Counted from the stretch's first letter, positions 32,979 through 41,360 are shown. The stretch is DNA of 64,000 bases from Brevibacterium sp. RIT 803 (GCF_016892625.1 NZ_JAFEMW010000006.1:62001-126000); one strand, 5' to 3'. The notes: generated by a model not told the origin, from the sequence alone. Numbers and translations are program-made.

Positions 32979-34238
32979 TCAGCTGTGCAGATCGAGGCCG
33001 AGCAGGGCATCGACGGCGTCCGCGACCCGGTCACCGCACACCGGTGCGGTCTCGGCGGCAGGTGAGTCCGCATAGTGCTCGGCCCACTCGTCGAGGATTC
33101 CCAACGCACGGGGGCTGTCGAGGTCATCGGCCAAAGACTCACGCAGCAGACCGATGATGTGTCCGCGCAGCCCCTCTCGACATTCGGCTTCGCACATTGC
33201 CGCATGCTTCCACGCCTGCAGTCGCGCCGAGGCGGATTCGAGCAGATCGTCGGTGAAGATCCAGTCGCTGCGGTAGTGGTTGGACAGCAGCACTGTGCGA
33301 ATGACCATCGGATCGACGCCCTGTTCGCGCAGCTTCGAGACGAGGACCAGGTTGCCCTTGGACTTGCTCATCTTCTCGCCCTGGTAGCCGACCATGCCTG
33401 TGTGCATATAGGTCCGGGCCAGCGGGGTCTGCTTCCAAGCCGCCGCATGAGCTGCGCTCATCTCGTGGTGTGGGAACACCAGGTCGCTGCCGCCGCCCTG
33501 AACGTCGACGGGCAGTCCCGCGTAGTTGTTGGCGATGACGGTGCATTCGATGTGCCAGCCCGGGCGCCCCGGCCCGAGTTTCCCGCCGTCCCAGGACGGC
33601 TCGCCCTCGCGTGCGGCCTTCCACAGCAGAGGATCGATCTGATTGTCTTTGCCCGGTGTGTCCGGGTCGCCGCCGCGCTCGGCCGACAGCTTGGCCATCG
33701 TGGCCTTGTCATCGTGGCTGACGCTGCCGAAGGGCGGATTGATCGGAGTTGAGACGCGGTAGTACACGTCACCGTTGTCGAGGGTGTAGGCAGCCCGCGA
33801 CTCGACGAGGTCCTCGACCGCTGCGACGATCTGTTCGACTGACTCCACGACGCCGATGTAGCTCTGCGGCGGAAGCACGCGCAGCGCCGTCATGTCTTCG
33901 CGGAACAGCTCGATCTGGGACTCTGCGAGTTCACGCCAATCGACTCCGGTGGCGTTGGCCCGTTCGAGCAGGGGGTCATCGACATCGGTGGTGTTCTGCA
34001 CATAGACGACGTCGAGCCCCGCATCACGCCACACCCTGTTCAAAAGGTCGAAGGCGACATAGGTCGCCGCGTGACCGAGATGGGTGGCGTCGTACGGGGT
34101 GATTCCACATACATAGAGACCGGCCGCCTGGTCACGCCCTTTGAGTCTGCGTGGGCTCCGGGTGCCGGTGTCGAATACTGTCGGCACCTTTCCGGAGCTG
34201 GTGAGGCGGGGTAGCTGAGGTTCGGACCATGACTTCAC
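32979..34238 (-). CDS. mshC: Cysteine--1-D-myo-inosityl 2-amino-2-deoxy-alpha-D-glucopyranoside ligase MshC
   Basis: 419-aa ATP-dependent ligase of mycothiol synthesis joining Cys to GlcN-Ins. It is a cysteinyl-tRNA synthetase paralogue: YVCGITPYDATHLGHA (HIGH-type motif), VQNTTDVDDPLLERA, GRPGWHIECTVIANNY with zinc ligands, QGGGSDLVFPHHEMSAAHA, and the KMSKS loop GEKMSKSKGN. It lacks the tRNA-binding C-terminal domain of CysRS. The GTG at 34238 begins VKSWSEPQLP, the usual MshC start, 7 nt after a TAGGCT -10. It shows that the organism uses mycothiol. Confidence 0.95.
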   Translation of the reverse strand: MKSWSEPQLPRLTSSGKVPTVFDTGTRSPRRLKGRDQAAGLYVCGITPYDATHLGHAATYVAFDLLNRVWRDAGLDVVYVQNTTDVDDPLLERANATGVDWRELAESQIELFREDMTALRVLPPQSYIGVVESVEQIVAAVEDLVESRAAYTLDNGDVYYRVSTPINPPFGSVSHDDKATMAKLSAERGGDPDTPGKDNQIDPLLWKAAREGEPSWDGGKLGPGRPGWHIECTVIANNYAGLPVDVQGGGSDLVFPHHEMSAAHAAAWKQTPLARTYMHTGMVGYQGEKMSKSKGNLVLVSKLREQGVDPMVIRTVLLSNHYRSDWIFTDDLLESASARLQAWKHAAMCEAECREGLRGHIIGLLRESLADDLDSPRALGILDEWAEHYADSPAAETAPVCGDRVADAVDALLGLDLHS

Positions 34239-34245
34239 GGAGACC

Positions 34246-34251
34246 AGCCTA
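34246..34251 (-). promoter_or_regulatory. -10 element (TAGGCT) of a leaderless promoter for mshC
   Basis: On the minus strand TAGGCT ends 7 nt before GTG 34238. Confidence 0.5.
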
Positions 34252-34298
34252 ACGGAGTCATAGCAGAACGGCACCTCCGACCTCAGGCGGTGCCGTCT

Positions 34299-35111
34299 CT
34301 AGATCGGCGGCCAAGGAATGACGGTCCGATCCTGCGGCGGATCGGGGAACGTTCCGGCCTCTCCCAGATGCTCCGCCCGGGCGCGCAGGCTCTCGATCTC
34401 TGCCTCGTCCAAAGACTCGTCCAACACGGTCCGCAGCTCCGTGGGCATTCGGACCACCTCGTCGAGGGCGTCGATCTCTTCGGCCCGGAACGACTGATGA
34501 GAGAAACCCCACAGCACGGTGCGCACCTTCTCCTCGGCGTGGAACGTCAGACCGTTGTCGATTCCGTAGGTGCCGATGCTGGCCGCACCGCTGCCCGGCA
34601 GGTAGCTGCCGGTGATGATGTGGCCCGCCTTCCGGTCGGCATTGTTCGCGAGGAGGTCGAAGAAGGCGATCGCCCGCAGCCCCTCCCTTGTGTCGTGGGA
34701 GAGCACCAGATCGGTGCCATCCTCAGTCCGCAGGGCGAACATCGGAGTGTGATCGGCAGGGATGCCGTCGACCCCGGTGAGGGCGACGGCATCATCGTCC
34801 CCGGAGTCCTCGACATAGGCCTGGAGCGACCCTGGCCCCGCTCCGAGGTCTCCCCGCATGACGGTCGGCGGAACCACGTTCAAGTCGAGGTGAGCACTCA
34901 GCCGGTAGGACGCCACCTCGCGCAGCGAGAGGGTGTGCGGTGGGAAATCTGCCAGCGGTCGCTCTCCCGATGCCGGTTTGTAGACGGCTTTGAGGTGGGT
35001 GCCGGCGTGGTCGACGACCACGAGGCGGGTGTCGTTGCTGGCCCGCGGGATCGCTCCCATGACGGTGCAGGTACCCTGCTCCAGGGCCTGCTGGGCGAAA
35101 GCTTCGTGCAT
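34299..35111 (-). CDS. SCO1664 family protein (PI3/4-kinase-like fold)
   Basis: 270-aa member of the actinobacterial SCO1664 family, whose fold is related to PI3/PI4 kinases and HipA. Kinase-like positions are LKAVYKPASGERPLADFP (ATP-site Lys), FFDLLANNADRKAGHII (catalytic loop), and TYGIDNGLTFH (metal-binding Asp). The target is unknown. The ATG at 35111 is preceded by AAGAGAG and lies 7 bp after the DUF3090 stop; upstream in-frame codons fall inside DUF3090. The pair is conserved next to mshC and a histidine phosphatase in actinobacteria. Confidence 0.88.
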   Translation of the reverse strand: MHEAFAQQALEQGTCTVMGAIPRASNDTRLVVVDHAGTHLKAVYKPASGERPLADFPPHTLSLREVASYRLSAHLDLNVVPPTVMRGDLGAGPGSLQAYVEDSGDDDAVALTGVDGIPADHTPMFALRTEDGTDLVLSHDTREGLRAIAFFDLLANNADRKAGHIITGSYLPGSGAASIGTYGIDNGLTFHAEEKVRTVLWGFSHQSFRAEEIDALDEVVRMPTELRTVLDESLDEAEIESLRARAEHLGEAGTFPDPPQDRTVIPWPPI

Positions 35112-35118
35112 GACTCTC

Positions 35119-35682
35119 TTAAACGCGGGCGATGCCGTTGGCACGGGGGCACAGGTGCCCTTCGGGTTCCAGCGGCAGCGAGCAGAAGGGGCAGTCGCCG
35201 CGACCAGCAGAGACGACCTGGTCGGCCCGGCGGGCGAACTCACGTGAGCCGGCGGCGTCGAGAACGATGCGCAGCACCTCTCGCTCGACTTCATCGTCAT
35301 CCGGTTCTGCAGAGGTGCCCGTCTGAGCATCCTCCTCGGTGAGTTCGAAGCATTCGACCACAAGCTCGTGGGCGACCGTGTCCCAGCCCAGGCTCATGGT
35401 GCCGACCCGGAATTCAGGTTCGATCGGGACGTTCAGACCGGCGTTGTCGATGCGTTCGTCGATCGCAGACTGGGGCACTCGCGCCGCGGGATCCTTGACC
35501 ATGACCATATCGAGAAGTTCGGTGACGCGATCGGCGAGGATTTCGACCTGCTCCTTCTCGACCACCACTGTGGTCAGCGAAGTTCCGGATTTCGCCTGGA
35601 GGAGGAACGTTCGCTCGCCGGGCAGACCGATCGTGCCGACGACGAATCGATCTGGGGTGGGGTGGTCGTACAAAGCTGCCAT
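35119..35682 (-). CDS. DUF3090 family protein with C-terminal zinc-ribbon-like motif
   Basis: 187-aa protein of unknown function. The N-terminal part (DRFVVGTIGLPGERTFLLQA, TTVVVEKEQVEILADRVTELLD) is mixed alpha/beta. The C-terminus GDCPFCSLPLEPEGHLCPRANG has three Cys and one His that could bind zinc. DUF3090 proteins are nearly always next to SCO1664 and suggest a physical partnership. The ATG at 35682 follows TAGGCT by 6 nt with GAAGG in between, so either leaderless or SD-led initiation is possible. Confidence 0.87.
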   Translation of the reverse strand: MAALYDHPTPDRFVVGTIGLPGERTFLLQAKSGTSLTTVVVEKEQVEILADRVTELLDMVMVKDPAARVPQSAIDERIDNAGLNVPIEPEFRVGTMSLGWDTVAHELVVECFELTEEDAQTGTSAEPDDDEVEREVLRIVLDAAGSREFARRADQVVSAGRGDCPFCSLPLEPEGHLCPRANGIARV

Positions 35683-35688
35683 GCCTTC

Positions 35689-35694
35689 AGCCTA
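35689..35694 (-). promoter_or_regulatory. -10 element (TAGGCT) for the DUF3090-SCO1664 operon
   Basis: TAGGCT ends 6 nt before ATG 35682 on the minus strand. Confidence 0.45.
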
Positions 35695-35727
35695 GTTCAA
35701 AGACTTACATGTCCGACTTCCCTGGGA

Positions 35728-35733
35728 TACATT
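35728..35733 (+). promoter_or_regulatory. -10 element (TACATT) of a leaderless promoter for the small acidic protein
   Basis: TACATT ends 6 nt before ATG 35740; no ribosome binding site. Confidence 0.45.
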
Positions 35734-35739
35734 TGAGTC

Positions 35740-36021
35740 ATGAGCACTGATCCTCGTGAGGCCCTGGACGCATTCCTCGAAGCAGTGGGTGAACACTTCG
35801 CTGCATCCGCACACCGCAATGGAGACCAAGACCCCCGTGTCGAAGCCGCCTACATGGCCTTGGCTGACGCTTTCGAAATCTATGAAGACGCGATCTACAC
35901 CGCGTACGACGAGGTCACTCCGTTTGAGCTCTTCGATGATGTCGAAGACGCCAAGGAGGATGACGAGAACAACGAACTCGACGGTGACTTCGCCATCGAC
36001 GAGGACGACGAAGACGACTGA
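35740..36021 (+). CDS. Small acidic hypothetical protein (93 aa)
   Basis: Very acidic protein: an N-terminal helical part (DPREALDAFLEAVGEHFAAS, YMALADAFEIYEDAIY) and a C-terminal Asp/Glu run (DDVEDAKEDDENNEL through DEDDEDD). No signal or membrane segment. Similar proteins in Micrococcales are sometimes labelled primosomal protein; I see no replication motif that supports that. Acidic tails of this kind can mimic DNA or contact basic partners. It is conserved in position beside the DUF3090/mshC block and convergent with the aldo/keto reductase gene. Confidence 0.7.
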   Translation: MSTDPREALDAFLEAVGEHFAASAHRNGDQDPRVEAAYMALADAFEIYEDAIYTAYDEVTPFELFDDVEDAKEDDENNELDGDFAIDEDDEDD

Positions 36022-36045
36022 ATCAGGTACGAACCGGCTGCGACC

Positions 36046-36948
36046 TCACGAGATCTGGTCGAGTACCTCGGCGATCTCGGGTTCGAGTTCGATTTCACTG
36101 CTGAGCAGCTGAGCCATCTGCTCAGGGGTGCGGGCCGAGACCAATGATGAGGCGACTCCCTGGTATCTGTTGAACGCCAGCGCGATGTCCGTCGTCGTCA
36201 CTCCCAATGCCGCAGCCGCCTTGCGGACACCTGCCAGCACCCGCGTCGCTCGGTCGTCGAGATAGGCCCCGACATAGTCGGTGAGCTCCCCCACCGCGAA
36301 ACGTGAGTCCTGTGGAGTGCCGCGCCGATATTTGTCGCTCAGCACTCCCCTGCCCAGGCCGGCACCGGCGATGAGTCCCACGCCTGCGTAGTTCGCAGCC
36401 GGCAGCAGATCGTGCTCTGCCTCCCGGTTGAGCAGGGAGTATTCGGCGATCGCGCAGGCGATCGGCAGACCTGCTCCGCGCATCTCTGCCAACTCCCAAC
36501 CGGCATGGTGGGACACGCCGACGTAGCGGATCTTGCCCAGCGTCAGCAGCGTATCGATCGCCGAGGCGGTCTCTGCCCTGTCCACCTCAGCATCGAAGAC
36601 ATCGAGGATGAGCATGTCGATGTGGGAACGTCCGGTGGCACTGAGCAGGGCATCGACCTGGTTGAGGATCCGAGCCCTGCCCAGACCCACCTCGATGTGG
36701 GATGGCTCACTCATGGACACGCCCACTCGGGCAACCAACACGATCTGCTCAGGAAGACTCAGCTGAGACAGCACCTGAGCCGCGTGCACTCCCGAACTGG
36801 GAAGCTCGATGAGGTTCCCACCAGCGTCGACGTACTCATTGACGAGTCGCTGTGCGACTGCGGCGTCGACTCGGTGTCCCCACTCGAATGTGCCGAGACC
36901 CACATCGCTGACTTCAAGACCGGTTCTGCCGAGGCGTTGATGCTTCAT
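36046..36948 (-). CDS. Aldo/keto reductase-fold protein lacking the catalytic tetrad
   Basis: 300-aa TIM-barrel protein clearly of the AKR family (LGRTGLEVSDVGLGTFEWG, GKIRYVGVSHHAGWEL, AEYSLLNREAEHDLLPAA, LGRGVLSDKYRRGTP, VGAYLDDR). The usual D-Y-K-H tetrad is changed at all four positions: the Asp region reads NLIELPSSG (Glu48), the Tyr position is Gly53, the Lys is Arg74 (LVARVG), and the His is Asp116 (MLILDVFD). The NADPH-binding C-terminal region is partly kept. It is probably a pseudoenzyme or has changed chemistry. A TAACCT -10 lies 8 nt before the ATG. Confidence 0.87.
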   Translation of the reverse strand: MKHQRLGRTGLEVSDVGLGTFEWGHRVDAAVAQRLVNEYVDAGGNLIELPSSGVHAAQVLSQLSLPEQIVLVARVGVSMSEPSHIEVGLGRARILNQVDALLSATGRSHIDMLILDVFDAEVDRAETASAIDTLLTLGKIRYVGVSHHAGWELAEMRGAGLPIACAIAEYSLLNREAEHDLLPAANYAGVGLIAGAGLGRGVLSDKYRRGTPQDSRFAVGELTDYVGAYLDDRATRVLAGVRKAAAALGVTTTDIALAFNRYQGVASSLVSARTPEQMAQLLSSEIELEPEIAEVLDQIS

Positions 36949-36956
36949 GATTGTTG

Positions 36957-36962
36957 AGGTTA
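36957..36962 (-). promoter_or_regulatory. Candidate -10 element (TAACCT) for the AKR-like gene
   Basis: On the minus strand TAACCT ends 8 nt before ATG 36948; no Shine-Dalgarno. Confidence 0.35.
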
Positions 36963-37017
36963 CCTGATTCGGCGACTACCGTGGTTTCGTTCCCATCCCA
37001 CTTTCTCAAGGAGACGC

Positions 37018-37851
37018 ATGTACGACTGGCTGGTCGCAGCTGTGCTTGGAATCGTTCAGGCACTGACAGAATTTCTGCCGATCTCGTCCTCAGCGCATGT
37101 GCGCATCGTCGGTGAATTCATGTTGCCGGGCCAGGATCCGGGCGCGTTCTTCACCGCGATCATCCAGATCGGCACCGAGGCGGCTGTCGTCGTGTACTTC
37201 TGGCGCGACATCGTCTCCATCATCTCGAAGTGGTGCAAGGCACTGGTCGGCAAACACGACCGCAAGGACCCTGAAGTCCGACTCGGCTGGCTGATCATCG
37301 TCGGTTCGATTCCGATCGTCATCCTCGGTCTGCTCTTCCAGGACGCCATCGAGGGTGCCCTGCGCAGCTTGTGGATCACCGCGACCATGCTCATCGTCTT
37401 CGGACTCGTCATCGGCCTCGCCGACTGGGTGGGCAAGAGGGAACGCACCCTTGAGGACATGAGCTGGGGCCAGGGCATCGCCTACGGCTTCGCCCAGGCG
37501 CTGGCGCTCATCCCCGGTGTCTCCCGCTCCGGCGGCACGATCATGGCCGGACGCTTCATGGGCTTCGACCGTCCTGCCGCCGCCCGCTACTCGTTCCTGC
37601 TCGCCATTCCGGCAGTCTTGGGATCCGGTTTCTACAGCGTCTTCCAGACGCTCGGCAGCACGGACATGGTCATCGGCTGGGGACCGACTATCCTGGCCAC
37701 CATCATCGCCTTCGGACTCGGACTCCTCGTCATCCACTGGTTCCTCGGCTACGTGAAGACCAAGTCCTTCGCGATCTTCGTCTGGTACCGCGTGGCCCTG
37801 GGCATCGTGCTCTACATCCTGCTGGGCACCGGAGTCCTCGCCGCCACCTGA
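37018..37851 (+). CDS. uppP: Undecaprenyl-diphosphatase UppP (BacA)
   Basis: 277-aa polytopic membrane phosphatase that recycles undecaprenyl diphosphate for peptidoglycan synthesis; overexpression gives bacitracin resistance. Signatures are [20 protein letters not shown] (Glu-rich catalytic motif), [18 protein letters not shown], and the second conserved block [20 protein letters not shown], ending [20 protein letters not shown] (blocks quoted separately). Eight hydrophobic segments are evident. AAGGAG precedes the ATG. A near-perfect 14-bp duplication straddles the stop codon. Confidence 0.95.
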   Translation: MYDWLVAAVLGIVQALTEFLPISSSAHVRIVGEFMLPGQDPGAFFTAIIQIGTEAAVVVYFWRDIVSIISKWCKALVGKHDRKDPEVRLGWLIIVGSIPIVILGLLFQDAIEGALRSLWITATMLIVFGLVIGLADWVGKRERTLEDMSWGQGIAYGFAQALALIPGVSRSGGTIMAGRFMGFDRPAAARYSFLLAIPAVLGSGFYSVFQTLGSTDMVIGWGPTILATIIAFGLGLLVIHWFLGYVKTKSFAIFVWYRVALGIVLYILLGTGVLAAT

Positions 37852-37867
37852 TCGGCGCCACCTGATC
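37840..37867 (+). repeat. 14-bp tandem duplication across the uppP stop codon
   Basis: GCCGCCACCTGATC is followed directly by GGCGCCACCTGATC (13 of 14 identical). The uppP TGA is in the first copy. Probably a replication-slippage duplicate without effect on the protein. Confidence 0.7.
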
Positions 37868-37891
37868 AGTGCTGACTGGCTCGGTTGAGCG

Positions 37892-38596
37892 TCAGCGCAG
37901 TCCGCCGCCGCCGGGTGTGCTCCCTTCGGAGAGCCCGGCTGCGGTGACCGACATCGCCGTCAGGACCGGCCGTGGCCCCGAGAAGTCGATGACGGTGAAG
38001 GAGCCCGGGGCAACGCTGATCCGCTGGAAATCATCGAGCGGCATCGCCAGCGCATCGGCAATGATCGCCTTGATGATGTCGCCGTGGGAGACCAGCATCG
38101 CCCAACGATCGGCTCTGCCCTGACGATCCTCTGTGCTGTCGCTGCGCTCTTCCTCGTCGCTGCGCTCCTCCGCACGGAGCTCGTCGACGATGGTTCTCAC
38201 TTGTGACACGGCACGGTCGGCCGCCTCGGCGATGGATTCCCCACCGGGAAAACGCGCCCGCGATGCCTGTTCGACGACGGTCGTCCACAGCTCTTCGTTT
38301 CCGAGTTCCTTCAGGCTCCGCCCGGTCCATTCGCCGTAGTCGAGTTCGATGAGGTCATCGACGGCGGCAACAGAGCCGGCGGTGACCGCAGACGCCGCGA
38401 TCTGAGCCGTCTGCTCACATCGCATGAGGGGTGAATGCAGCAGGCGGGAAAAGTGGCGCTGCGGAAGCATCCGCAGGGTGTCGCGAAGGGCGCTGACACC
38501 CTGATCGGTCAGCGACACGCCGGGAGCGCGCCCGGCGAGGATCCCTGCCGTATTCGCACTGGAGACGCCGTGCCGGAGGAGAACGATGACGGGCAT
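37892..38596 (-). CDS. Histidine phosphatase family protein (MSMEG_4193-type)
   Basis: 234-aa histidine phosphatase. The RHG catalytic motif VIVLLRHGVSSANT is at the N-terminus; ALRDTLRMLPQRHFSRLLHSPLMRCEQTA is the usual second region, here divided as ALRDTLRMLP and RLLHSPLMRCEQTA; LIELDYGEWTGRSLKEL and the second catalytic His in AMLVSHGDIIKAIIADAL. A short acidic insertion with a repeated RSDEEERSD stretch interrupts the core near residue 150. The family sits with DUF3090, SCO1664 and mshC in actinobacteria. Substrate unknown. Probably leaderless, with TAGTGT 7 nt before the ATG. Confidence 0.9.
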   Translation of the reverse strand: MPVIVLLRHGVSSANTAGILAGRAPGVSLTDQGVSALRDTLRMLPQRHFSRLLHSPLMRCEQTAQIAASAVTAGSVAAVDDLIELDYGEWTGRSLKELGNEELWTTVVEQASRARFPGGESIAEAADRAVSQVRTIVDELRAEERSDEEERSDSTEDRQGRADRWAMLVSHGDIIKAIIADALAMPLDDFQRISVAPGSFTVIDFSGPRPVLTAMSVTAAGLSEGSTPGGGGLR

Positions 38597-38603
38597 GTGA
38601 CCA

Positions 38604-38627
38604 ACACTAGCCCAGATCGTTTACAGT
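38604..38627. promoter_or_regulatory. Divergent -10 elements: TAGTGT (histidine phosphatase) and TACAGT (DUF5703)
   Basis: TAGTGT on the minus strand (38604-38609) lies 7 nt before ATG 38596; TACAGT on the plus strand (38622-38627) lies 6 nt before ATG 38634. Both genes lack ribosome binding sites. Confidence 0.5.
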
Positions 38628-38633
38628 GGGCCT

Positions 38634-38837
38634 ATGAAGCGTCAGCGTCCCAGCATGGCCTATGAGTTTCGCAAGGTCTCGTTCTCCAGAGAAACACCGC
38701 GATCTGTCAGTCTCCAGGAACTCAATGATGAGGCGGAGTACGGCAAATGGGAGCTCGCACGGACCCGGATCTCCGTGGGAGGCACCAAGACCGTCTGGCT
38801 GCGTCGTAAGATCATGCCTCTGACGTTGAGCAGCTGA
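38634..38837 (+). CDS. DUF5703 family protein
   Basis: 67-aa basic protein with the DUF5703 pattern: MAYEFRKVSFSRETPR, LQELNDEAEYGKWELARTRI, TKTVWLRRKIM. Short, single-domain, no export signal; conserved in actinobacteria with unknown function. The gene is divergent from the histidine phosphatase and ends 10 bp before the transporter gene. Confidence 0.82.
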   Translation: MKRQRPSMAYEFRKVSFSRETPRSVSLQELNDEAEYGKWELARTRISVGGTKTVWLRRKIMPLTLSS

Positions 38838-38847
38838 CACCGGCCCT

Positions 38848-39825
38848 GTGAAGTCACCCGCTGCGCTCCTCCCCGTCCTCTTCGCCGGTCTCGTCACCAT
38901 CGTGGCCGGCGGTGCCATGTCCCTCCAAGGTCGTGCCAACGGCCTGCTCGGTCCGATCCTGGGTCACTCTGTCTTCGCCGCACTCGTCTCGTTCATCATC
39001 GGGCTCATCCTCGTGGGCACGGCTCTGCTGTGCTCCTCCCGGTCTCGGGCCAGCGCCAGAATCCTGATCCGACTTCTCCGCACTCAGGCGATGCCGTGGT
39101 GGATGCTGCTCGGCGGTCTCAGCGGCGGCCTCGTCGTCATCGCTCAGGCATCCACCGTGCCGATCATGGGCGTCGCGATGTTCACCATGGCCTTCGTCTC
39201 CGGCCAGGTGACCGGTGGTCTCGCCGTCGATTCCACACGCCTGCCGCCGGGCGGGAGGCAGCGCCTGACGTTCCTCCGGGTCTTCGGGGTCCTCGTCGTC
39301 ATCGCCGCCCTGGTCTACGGCGCGTCGGAGCGACTCAACCTGGGAGTGCCGCTCTGGGCCCTGCTGCTGCCCTTCGTCTCTGGCGCCCTGACTTCCGTCC
39401 AGCAGGCGTTCAACGGGCGGATCAAAGCCGCCACAGGCTCGGTCATCGTCGCCACCACTGTGAACTTCGCCGTCGGCTTCCTCGCCCTGCTCGCGGCCGC
39501 TGGGGTCATCATGCTCTCCGGGGTGACCTGGGCAGGATTCCCGACGGAGCCCACTCAGTGGTGGATGCTGCTCGGTGGTGCTTTCGGCGTCATCTTCATC
39601 GGGTTGACCGCGCTGACCGTGGCGAAGCTCGGAGTGCTGCTGCTCAGCCTGTTCTCACTGTTCGGAAATCTCCTCGGCGCGCTCCTGCTCGATCTCCTGC
39701 TGCCCTTGCCCGGATCCCTGGTGAGCACCACGACGGTCATCAGTGCCGCCCTGGTGCTCCTCGGGATCGCGATTACGATTATGCCTTCATCAGGAAATCG
39801 CCCAGAACCCTCGCCCCGAACTTGA
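38848..39825 (+). CDS. DMT-family transporter (duplicated DUF606/YdcZ domains)
   Basis: 325-aa membrane protein with ten predicted helices built from two repeated halves. Each half begins with similar patterns (GGAMSLQGRANGLLG in the first, LTSVQQAFNGRIKAATG in the second) and contains PWWMLLGGLSGG and QWWMLLGGAFG respectively. This duplicated architecture is typical of YdcZ-type members of the drug/metabolite transporter superfamily. Substrate unknown. GTG start. The last 47 nt overlap the convergent M20 peptidase gene. Confidence 0.87.
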   Translation: MKSPAALLPVLFAGLVTIVAGGAMSLQGRANGLLGPILGHSVFAALVSFIIGLILVGTALLCSSRSRASARILIRLLRTQAMPWWMLLGGLSGGLVVIAQASTVPIMGVAMFTMAFVSGQVTGGLAVDSTRLPPGGRQRLTFLRVFGVLVVIAALVYGASERLNLGVPLWALLLPFVSGALTSVQQAFNGRIKAATGSVIVATTVNFAVGFLALLAAAGVIMLSGVTWAGFPTEPTQWWMLLGGAFGVIFIGLTALTVAKLGVLLLSLFSLFGNLLGALLLDLLLPLPGSLVSTTTVISAALVLLGIAITIMPSSGNRPEPSPRT

Positions 39826-41086
39826 GTGCGGAGATCGGCACTCGCTCGTCGACACCATGGAACATCGCCGGGAAGTCGAGGTCACCGGTCAGCTGCAGCG
39901 GCGCAAACCCGTAACCGGTGATGCCCAGCTCTGCCATGGACTTGTTGTCCGTTCCGCCCGACAGCGTATACGGCAGAACCTTCGCTGAGGGGTCGTCATC
40001 GAGCAGGCTCTTGCGCATCTGTGCGACCAGCGGCGTGTCGAAGGGCGCCTCCAAAGCATCTCCCTCGTCATTGGCCTCGATGTCGATGCCCTCCCCTGCG
40101 AGCTCCTTGATCTTGAGCATCACATCCTCGTGCTGACCTGGCAGGGTCCGGCAGTCGACGTAGGCCGTGGCCGTGCCGGGGATGACGTTGTGCTTGTACC
40201 CGGCATTGAGGAATGACGGATTCGACGTGTTCTGCAGCGTCGGGGCGACGAACTTCTCGACAGACCCGAGTTCGGCCAGGAGCTCACCGACCGTATCGGC
40301 CCGGAATTCGATGCCGGTGATCTCCGCAACTCCTTCGAGGAGCTGCCTTGTTGCGACCGGAATCTCCTGCGGCCATGGATATTCGCCGATGCGGGCGATG
40401 GCTGCGGCAAGCCGGGTGACCGGGTTGTCATCGTTGCGCTGGGAGCCGTGACCCGCCGTGCCGTGGGCGATGAGGTTGAGCCAGGCGAGGCCCTTCTCTG
40501 CGGTCTGGACGAGGTACACGCGCTGGCCGCGGACATCGACGGAATAGCCGCCGACCTCGGAGATGGCCTCTGTGGCTCCGGCGAAGAGCTCCGGGTGGTT
40601 GCGGACCATATAGCGGGCGCCGTAGTTCCCCCCAGCCTCCTCGTCGGCGAAGAAAGCGATGATGAGGTCTCGGCGCGGACGCAGACCCTGGCGGAGCATA
40701 TCGCGGACAGCGGCGATGATCATCGCGTCCATGTCCTTCATATCGACGGCTCCCCGACCCCAGAGCAGCTCGTCCTCGATGACACCGGCGAAAGGGTCGA
40801 CGCTCCAGTCCTCTGCCGCCGCCGGAACCACATCGGTGTGGCCGTGGACGACGAGCGCGTCCGCCTGGGGATCGGTTCCCTTGATCCGGGCGACCAGGGA
40901 GGCCCTGCCCGGTTCGGATTCGATGATCGTCGACGTCAGCCCCACCTCGTCGAACCAGCCTGCGATGAGATCCGCGGCTGGCCGTTCGGGGTTGACCTTG
41001 TTGCCACCCCAATTCTGTGTGTCGATGCGAATGAGCTGCTGGCACAGAGAGGTGACCTCGGCCTCGGCGGCGCTGAAATCGTACAC
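39779..41086 (-). CDS. M20-family metallopeptidase/deacylase (DapE/ArgE-like)
   Basis: 435-aa di-zinc amidohydrolase of the M20 family. Ligands and catalytic residues are visible: H83 and D85 (VVHGHTDVVP), bridging D115 (GRGAVDMKD), general base E149 and ligand E150 (FADEEAGG), and a late His in MFHGVDERVP. The dimerisation domain (about 200-320, HGTAGHGSQRNDDNPV, NAGYKHNVIPGTA) is present. It may act on dipeptides, N-acyl amino acids or similar; the substrate cannot be fixed. GTG 41086 with GGGAG upstream. Confidence 0.92.
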   Translation of the reverse strand: MYDFSAAEAEVTSLCQQLIRIDTQNWGGNKVNPERPAADLIAGWFDEVGLTSTIIESEPGRASLVARIKGTDPQADALVVHGHTDVVPAAAEDWSVDPFAGVIEDELLWGRGAVDMKDMDAMIIAAVRDMLRQGLRPRRDLIIAFFADEEAGGNYGARYMVRNHPELFAGATEAISEVGGYSVDVRGQRVYLVQTAEKGLAWLNLIAHGTAGHGSQRNDDNPVTRLAAAIARIGEYPWPQEIPVATRQLLEGVAEITGIEFRADTVGELLAELGSVEKFVAPTLQNTSNPSFLNAGYKHNVIPGTATAYVDCRTLPGQHEDVMLKIKELAGEGIDIEANDEGDALEAPFDTPLVAQMRKSLLDDDPSAKVLPYTLSGGTDNKSMAELGITGYGFAPLQLTGDLDFPAMFHGVDERVPISALKFGARVLGDFLMKA

Positions 41087-41229
41087 GGTGTCTCCCGTCG
41101 GATAGGTGCAAAGATGCTGACGTGATCCACGTTATAGCACCTGCGGCAGTCCGACCCATGGTGTCCGCCGATCGTGATTTTCGGGTCAGCGCCTCAGCGG
41201 GTCACCGTCTCAGCGGCAGGAGTGAATGA

Positions 41230-41264
41230 GAAATGGCCTCCGGATCAGATCCGGAGGCCATTTC
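41230..41264. terminator. Hairpin terminator downstream of tRNA-Leu
   Basis: A perfect 16-bp stem (41230-41245 with 41249-41264) and loop CAG lies 9 bp beyond the 3' end of the minus-strand tRNA, separating it from the M20 gene. Confidence 0.75.
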
Positions 41265-41272
41265 CTCTGTTG

Positions 41273-41360
41273 TGCGCGAAGGGGGACTTGAACCCCCACG
41301 CCCGATAAGTTGGGCACTAGCACCTCAAGCTAGCGCGTCTACCAATTCCGCCACTCGCGC
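41273..41360 (-). tRNA. tRNA-Leu (anticodon GAG)
   Basis: 88-nt class II tRNA. Acceptor stem GCGCGAG pairs with TTCGCGC (last pair G-U), discriminator A, no encoded CCA. D-arm region TGGCGGAATTGGTAGACGC, anticodon stem CTAGC/GCTAG with loop TTGAGGT (GAG), a long variable arm (TGCCCAAC...GGGCGT), and T-arm GGGGGTTCAAGTCCCCC. The surrounding gap 41087-41475 holds only this gene and its terminator. Confidence 0.95.
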
